Source: Coptis chinensis (taxonomy: Eukaryota > Streptophyta > Magnoliopsida > Ranunculales > Ranunculaceae). From it: 64,000 nucleotides of DNA. Where the stretch lies: assembly GCA_015680905.1 (NCBI GenBank), contig CM027382.1, positions 9,273,501 through 9,337,500 on the forward strand, given 5' to 3'. Made by a program: the position numbers and the translations under genes. Below the pieces are notes generated by a model that was not told the DNA's origin, did no database searches, and saw nothing but the letters and a program-made list of their open reading frames with translations. Numbering within the stretch: the stretch's first letter is position 1; each line of letters starts with the position of its first letter. This document shows positions 58,480-64,000 of the stretch, piece after piece.

Positions 58480-59000
58480 GAACATTCTCTGTGAGCAGAC
58501 AGCTCTCTGGAGCTTACAGGCTCCATAGCCTCTCCAATTCTTGTCACGTCGAGGACCTATATTTCTAGGATCGACCAAACGAGAACGCTCTCCATGAGCG
58601 AGGCGACTACGGAGCTTTATGGGCTCCATGACCTCTCCAATTTTTGTCACGTCGAGGACCTATATTCCTAGGATCGACCAAACGAGAACGCTCTCCATGA
58701 GCAGGCAGCTCTCTGGAGCTTACAGGCTCCATAGCCTCTCCAATTCTTGTCACGTCGAGGACCTATATTCCTAGGATCGACCAAACCAGAATGCTCTCCG
58801 TGAGCAGACAGCTCTCTGGAGCTTACAGGCTCCACAGCCTCTCTAATTCTTGTCACGTCGAGGACCTATATTTCTAGGATAGACCAAACGAGAACGCTCT
58901 CCGTGGGTAGACAGCTCTCTGGAACTTACAGGCTCTACAGCCTCCCGAACCTCGTTTGTCGACAAACATATATTCCTAGAGTCAACCATACGAGAACGTT
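58480..59000. repeat. 103-bp tandem repeats in the 3' region of W
   Basis: About five copies of a unit that includes gtcacgtcgaggacctat, ctaggatcgaccaaacgag and agctctctggagcttacag. Anchors at 58543, 58646, 58749 and 58852 give a period of 103 bases. The copies differ slightly, so the array is not brand new. Related words occur at the 3' end of Y (39734-40130). Confidence 0.9.
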
Positions 59001-59567
59001 CTCCATGAACGTCACGCTTCTATAAGCCCACACGCTCTACATGAACAGAGCATTCCTTCGAGTTTTACTCCTAAGCTCAGAGCAATGCACTTCGTGGAGA
59101 ACTCTTAATTCTAGACTCAGATTATCAAGCATACTCCTAACGTTTCTTCTCTTCTAACATGATAAACAAGGAAGAACACGTTAATCACATGCAAATCATG
59201 TTTATAATCGAAGTCTCAAGCTCCTCAGTTATTTCACGCCACATGCATAATAAGCAGGATGCCAGCTATCAACAATTAAGCAGAAACATGCATTCTGAGC
59301 ACAACCAGTAATAATACTTGACCACAGCCATAACACTTACATCCACCGATCTGCTGGGATTACCCAGAAAATCCAGATTAGTGTCTATTACAAAGTTAAC
59401 AAAGTATCGAACTGCCACTTCCGTGGAAACCAATTCTCTGTACCAAGATGGCGAACTGCTCAGGCAAGCCTGAAGACACAGCTCTATTGTTAACTCTCAT
59501 ATAAGAGAGGAGAACGTAAACAACACTTACAAATTTTCGCTGATATAGGCAAAGGTAGATCACATCA
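59001..59567. other. 3' non-coding region of W
   Basis: Sequence between the tandem repeats and the antisense ORF. No gene or clear repeat on either strand. Confidence 0.4.
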
Positions 59568-60053
59568 TCAAATATCAGTCAAGACATGCTTATCTTCTGG
59601 TGACGCGCTAGTAGAAGCAGTGTGCCGCGCAGATCTCAGCATCACGCGCATACCTTGTCCCTGTTCCTCGCTGCGATTAAACTTTCTTTGCATGCTATAC
59701 TTTTTCTCCAGAGCGGCATATGCGACACAAGCTTTGGTATACGCCTCCTGTGCTTTGCGCGCCACCTTTTGACATTTTTTAGCATAAGCAGTCACTTCAA
59801 CTAATTCCCTTTCTAGCTCAGTCATATCAGTCACTAATGCAGCATTCTCCACAGCAACATTCTAGTACTTGGTGGTCATCACTTCTAGCTTCCTCTTGTC
59901 AACCCCCCACGCATCTCGCATACACCCCAGCTCGACGTGAGGGTTATCATCAGTCTCGGTGTTTTGCACAACATCTTTCAATTTATGATACCCTGCAAGA
60001 AACTGCACGAACGAAGTTAAAGAACCAGACTGCCCTGGAAACAAACATAACAA
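59568..60053 (-). pseudogene. Antisense ORF in the 3' region of Tat element W
   Basis: On the strand opposite to gag-pol there is a largely open region with a strongly helical, coiled-coil-like composition, for example LERELVEVTAYAKKCQKVAR and TKACVAYAALEKKYSMQ. Codon-like structure and length go beyond chance for this AT-rich DNA. Some Tat-lineage elements (maize Grande, Retand and relatives) are known to carry an antisense ORF between integrase and the 3' LTR, and the position fits. Function unknown. It is treated as a fossil with about one break. A chance ORF cannot be excluded. Confidence 0.5.
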
Positions 60054-60086
60054 CTTAGCGTGTCATGAACTCCCCAAACAAGCGGC

Positions 60087-61198
60087 TGATAAGAGCCCAA
60101 AACTGTAGTTTTAACCCCTTAACAATCATACTTTTAGACCAATTATGTGAGTAATAATTAAGAGTTAATACTGATTACGTGTTTTTATGCATTTCAGGCT
60201 TCAAAGTCTATTATGTGCAGAAATGTGCCATTTTAGCGAGATAAAGGAGCAAGGGTCGGTTGCTAAGGAGTTCTGTGAATAAAGGCCAAGATTCAAGGAG
60301 ACAAAGCCTTTGTAAAGCCCGGTCAAAAGCTGAAAAGTCAACACGGGCAGAAATAGTGCACAAGTCAAGTCAGCAGAACTTCCGAAGGCCGTATCTTTGG
60401 ACTCAGACCTCGGAATTGGGAGTACCTTATGTCAAAACGACCGGCTCGGAAAGAGCTTTCCAATGGTCTAAGCCTTCGCCCAATCAGAGGAGCAGAAGTG
60501 CACAAAACATCTGTCAAAGCCAACTGCAGCTGAAGAGCCCATTTTGGACTAAAGAAATTGGGTTTTGGGCCCGATTTTCCAGCCTAAAACATGGCTCCAA
60601 GCCCATGCACGATTTTTGGATCTGAAAGTATAAAAACAAAAGCTTACCTCTTTGTTAAAGGCATTTAGGTTAGGAAGCTAATGTTAATGGAGTTTAGGGT
60701 TAGAAAAAGATAGATCTAAATTAGTTTTTTGATCTAGATCTAGTTTTTTTACATTCATTCAATTAGTTAGTTTAGAATCATATTTTAGTTTTTAGAATAA
60801 AGTATTAGTTCTTCATTTTAATTTAGATTATTGCTTAAATTCTTATTTAGATTTAGTTGTCTTAAATTCATAATTAGTTATTCACAATCTTAGTTCTAAA
60901 TTAGTTTTAATTTCAATTTAATTTAATTATGTCTTATTGTTATTATTGTTCTTGTGTTGGGAATGGTAGTATAGAAATTTCACATCAAATCATTACTCTC
61001 ACCATTGTTCCTTTTGGGTTTGATTAGTTGAATTCGATTTAAGTCTAGAGAGTTAAGAGTGGACAAATCCTTACTCATTATATTTCATGATTAGGTTTTG
61101 AGAGTAAGAAGAATTGATTTAAACGTAAGAACGGTAGGATTACGTATTAGTGTTGTTAACATTAATATTTAGGATTCTATTGTTTTTACGGGTTATCA
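60087..61198 (+). repeat. 5' LTR of V
   Basis: Starts TGATAAGAGCCC and ends GGTTATCA. At 1,112 bp it is about 360 bp shorter than the LTR of Z. A TATA box (TATAAAAA) lies near 60629. Similarity to Z is high up to about 60650 and low after that, apart from the last bases. Confidence 0.85.
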
Positions 61199-62625
61199 AA
61201 TGGTGCCGCTGTCATCTTAATCTCGTTCTAGACAAGAATTCAATTGCTTGAATCCAAGGGGCAATCCCCCATTCTCTACCCACCCACCCTTTTAATTTTT
61301 CATTATTATTTCTTGAATTTTCGGAACTGTTCATTGTTTTAGGCATAGGGGCTACAGATTCACAGAGAAAAACACTGCGGTGAAGGTATTTCTAAATTTT
61401 CAAAAACTCTGAAACTTTTCAGACATAATATATAATGTGTTGTTGATTTAATGGAATATTTTCAGATTTTTCAAAGTTGGTTTACCTTGTGAAAAATATA
61501 CGATCTTTACAGTGCTGCATTTCAGTTTTCACACCGTATGTTCTTGAAAAACAGATGAGTAAGGTTACATAGGGAGTTCTTAAAATTCTATAATTTTTAC
61601 AGGAGTATCTATCCTAAGTCAGGAGTTTGTTGTAAAAATTTGACGAGTTTTTGATTTGTTTTGACCTCCTAAATAGTAGAGTGTTTCCAGTGTGTTTCTG
61701 CAGTGTTGCAAACACTTAATATCTGGAACACTAGCCTATAAGGAGAGGCTGTAGAACTCCAATTGCTCTAAAATTTTTACAGGAACAATTAGGATCTGTC
61801 AGGAGTCTCCAGTAAATATTTGGAAATTTTTGGCTTTGTTTTGACGGGATAACCATTCGGTTGTTTGTATTGTGTCCGAAAACTGTTTCGCAAACGTTGC
61901 AGGGAAGTAGAGGGACTTTCATAGCTCCGATTGATCTGAAATTTTACAGGCTACTTTATAGACGTCTTAGCAAATTACTGTAAAAATTTCAAATTTTTTG
62001 GAGTAAGATAAAAGGCCTAAAACTCGAAAACCCTGAAGTGCGACCCGCGCCCAAACCGAGCGCGACCCGCGCTCAAACACTGGACATCTAAAATTCCTGA
62101 GCGCGACCCGCGCCCTAAGCAAGCGCACCTGCGCTCAAAACACTGGAAGCTGAGCGCGACCCGCGCTCAAACACTGGACATCTGAAATTCCTGAGCGTGA
62201 CCCGCGCCCTAAGCAAGCGCACCTGCGCTTAAAACACTGGAAGCCGACCAGCGACCCAGCTTCAAAACGAAAGCGACCAGCGCCAAACACGGACATTCAC
62301 AAAACCCTGAGGCTCACCTGCGCCCAAGGAGAGCGCACCCGCGCCCTCGAAGGAAAATTCAGCGTGAACAGCCCAATTTTCACAGGTTAGTTCAAATTTC
62401 TATTTCTTCAAGTTATTAAGTGTTTCTAACTTGTTAAATACATCGAGATTCAAGGTGATACAAGACGCTTATTCAAACGCGTAGCAAGGAGGCATTCAGG
62501 TACTCCTTCTTCCACTTCTCGCCTCTTCTGTCTAAGGAGTTTTAATTCTAGTATAATCAGGCTTGTTTTTCGTAGAAATAAATACAACATGCCTATCTAG
62601 AATTTCACACACTACACTTGCATCA
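61199..62625 (+). other. 5' leader of V
   Basis: Non-coding leader between the primer-binding site and gag. It contains three loose copies of a unit of about 130 bp with taaaatttttacagga and ggagt (61590-61960), and then the GC-rich array. Athila elements are known to have long leaders. No gene seen. Confidence 0.6.
62036..62360. repeat. GC-rich near-palindrome array in V leader
   Basis: About ten copies of the GCGCGACCCGCGC-type unit. They are organised in part as a longer direct repeat (caaacactggacatct, gagcgcgacccgcgccctaa, gcgcacctgcgct), copied once at 62070-62155 and again at 62155-62240. The same unit occurs at 35215-35455 in Z and in the LTRs of copia element C. Confidence 0.9.
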
Positions 62626-64000
62626 ATGGCTAAAGAACAAGAGACTCCTCTCTCTGACTTTTATAAAGCCCTAAACGATGGCCCTAAGTCGTGCATCGTT
62701 CTTGCAGACCTAGTGGGGGATTTTCGAATCCTCCCTAATATATTTAACTTGTTACCGGTTTTTCATGGTTTAGACCACGAGAAGCCTTACCAGCACATGC
62801 GTAGGATAGACAAAGTTCTCACTACATTCCATCATCCTAGCGTAAGTCCAGATCAAGTTAAACTTAGGGTGTTTCCTTTCACCCTAGCCGACAAGGCGGC
62901 GTCTTGGTTAACTGCCCAAACGCCAAACTCTGTGGACTCATGGGCTCAACTTGTTCAATTGTTCATAGAACAATTTTACCCACCACTAAAGACAGATGAA
63001 ATGCTTCACAAGATTCATTTCTTGGCCTTTAATCCTCATGAATCCTTTTTGAGGTGCGGAATCGTTTTCTCGATCTTCTCATTGAATGCCCAAGATCATA
63101 ATCTTGCGAAAAGACACGCTTTGTTCGTGCCTTCTTCAAGGGGCTTTTACATCGTCATAAGGAGGTTCTAGATATCATGACTGGGGGTAGTTTTCTTAGT
63201 AAAAGGAGCCTTGGAGGCTTATAAATTCTTAGAAGATCAATCTAAGAAGAACAACAATGGGGAGGTAACGATTCCTCCCGGCTCCTCTCCTTGTTCTCTT
63301 GAGGTTAAATATGATCCCGAAGTTTAAAACTCTTATCGATGCCCCTCACTAAAAGGTAGATGCCATCTACGTTCAACAACAACCTACTCCAAGTCATGAA
63401 CATTAACTCTACTTTCGTTGTAATGTGCATTTGTAGTCTTGAGCATTTCGACTTCTATTGTCCTCTTGTCTATGCACAAACACCACCACAACCATCACAC
63501 TTTAACCAGTTAACTCAACATCAAGGACAAGGGAACTTAGGTGACCAGAATAGAGGTTTAGTACCCATAACCCAGAACTATCAACATCAAGACATGAACG
63601 CTCAACAAAAGGTTTAGTACCCATACCCATAATAGAAACTGAAGACCCTACAACTATAGAAGTACCAGTTAAACCACAACCAAAAGGGCAAACATTACAA
63701 GACCCAATAATAGAAAGTGGAAGACCCTACACCTGTAGAGGTTCCAATATGGATACCTAGATGGAAAACGGATAGAGATAAAGCAAAGACTAATAATACT
63801 TTTATCCCTTCTGTTAAAAATAGCGATAAAGCACCATATCCCCAAAGACTAGTTGTGTTTAAAAAGGACGAGAATTTTGATGAGATTAGGGAAGTGTTTA
63901 AAAATTTGACTATAAACCTACCTTTTCTAGAAGCTATAAAAAGTCTACTGGACACGCTTAAGTTTCTAAAAGAGTTGTGCACCAAGAAGAGGAAAACCAA
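62626..64000 (+). pseudogene. gag of Athila-like element V
   Basis: Starts MAKEQETPLSDFYKALNDGP, aligned with the gag start of Z (27083). The capsid core reads FHGLDHEKPYQHMRRIDKVL, FTLADKAASWLTAQTPNSVD and QFYPPLKTDEMLHKIHF, and the downstream part enters a Q/N-rich stretch near 63480. Coding continues toward the protease region at the window edge. Broken in several places. Confidence 0.82.

Larger units (their letters stand above)
51953..60086 (+). mobile_element. W: Tat-lineage Ty3/gypsy element, left part, interrupted by V
   Basis: Fossil. 5' LTR 51953-52576, primer-binding site ttggcgccgtttgtgg from 52577, gag, protease, reverse transcriptase, RNase H, a second archaeal-type RNase H, integrase (to about 58250), then a 3' region with 103-bp tandem repeats and an antisense ORF. 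The second RNase H between RNase H and integrase marks the Tat lineage. Coding is broken in about nine places. The element inserted in FEX paralogue exon 5; aagtg (51948-51952) is the left target-site candidate. Its 3' LTR lies beyond the window, past V, so no age is available. The good state of the frames suggests it is fairly young. Confidence 0.9.
60087..64000 (+). mobile_element. V: second Athila-like Ty3/gypsy element, left part
   Basis: Fossil that runs off the right edge. The 5' LTR is 60087-61198, followed by a primer-binding site (aatggtgccgctgtcatc) close to that of Z, a long leader (61199-62625) and gag from 62626. It is inserted in the 3' region of W; gcggc (60082-60086) is the left target-site candidate, and the right end is outside the window. 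The first 550 bases of its LTR match those of Z well, while the rest has diverged or been replaced, so V belongs to a related subfamily. Coding is broken in several places. Age cannot be estimated. Confidence 0.85.

Noticed and set aside
58480-59000. Possible CRISPR-like array
   Set aside because: The units are contiguous tandem repeats without spacers, in a plant retroelement.

Overview
This is nuclear DNA from a flowering plant, probably a eudicot. It is AT-rich, has intron-containing host genes, and is full of LTR retrotransposons of plant lineages (Tork-like copia; Athila, Tat and chromovirus-like Ty3/gypsy). No species can be named from the sequence alone. By my reading only two host loci are real genes: a minus-strand F-box/LRR gene (1886-2746) and a six-exon plus-strand gene for a plant fluoride exporter of the two-domain CrcB/Fluc/FEX type (43188-49074). 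Nearly everything else is transposable elements and fragments of duplicated host sequence.

Layout. 1-1502 is the 3' end of a copia element with its 3' LTR. 1503-3230 holds F-box copy A and its upstream sequence. 3231-41331 is a nest of insertions lying between copy A and a truncated second copy B (41332-41933). The outermost layer is a minus-strand gypsy fragment, G (LTR, primer-binding site and part of gag). G contains a solo LTR S1 (4250-5955, target duplication gtaaa), a MITE M1 (7735-8103) and element X (8104-41194). X contains a CACTA DNA transposon (11507-14901) that has captured pieces of two host genes, a Tourist-like MITE M2 (40723-41100) and element Y (15720-40635, target duplication taatt). 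Y contains a solo LTR S2 (16589-17864, gtcaa), a copia element C (18509-24057, gctac) and an Athila-type element Z (24942-39728, ctagc). LTR divergence judged by eye (Y about 6%, C about 5-6%, Z about 3%) agrees with the order of nesting.

41332-42412 repeats the F-box locus, and 42413-49674 is the FEX gene with its flanks. 49675-51509 is the 3' part of a gypsy element (H). 51510-51952 is a diverged second copy of the end of FEX intron 4 and of exon 5. That exon is cut by a Tat-lineage gypsy element, W (51953-60086 seen), which has the dual RNase H typical of the lineage and an antisense ORF near its 3' end. W is in turn interrupted by a second Athila-like element, V (60087 to the window end).

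The main observations are the gene-capturing CACTA element with cinnamoyl-CoA-reductase-like and purple-acid-phosphatase-29-like exons, a GC-rich near-palindromic repeat shared by a copia LTR and two Athila elements, an R/U5 block shared by the LTRs of X, Y and W, a mosaic divergence pattern between the two LTRs of Z, and the old FEX paralogue fragment.
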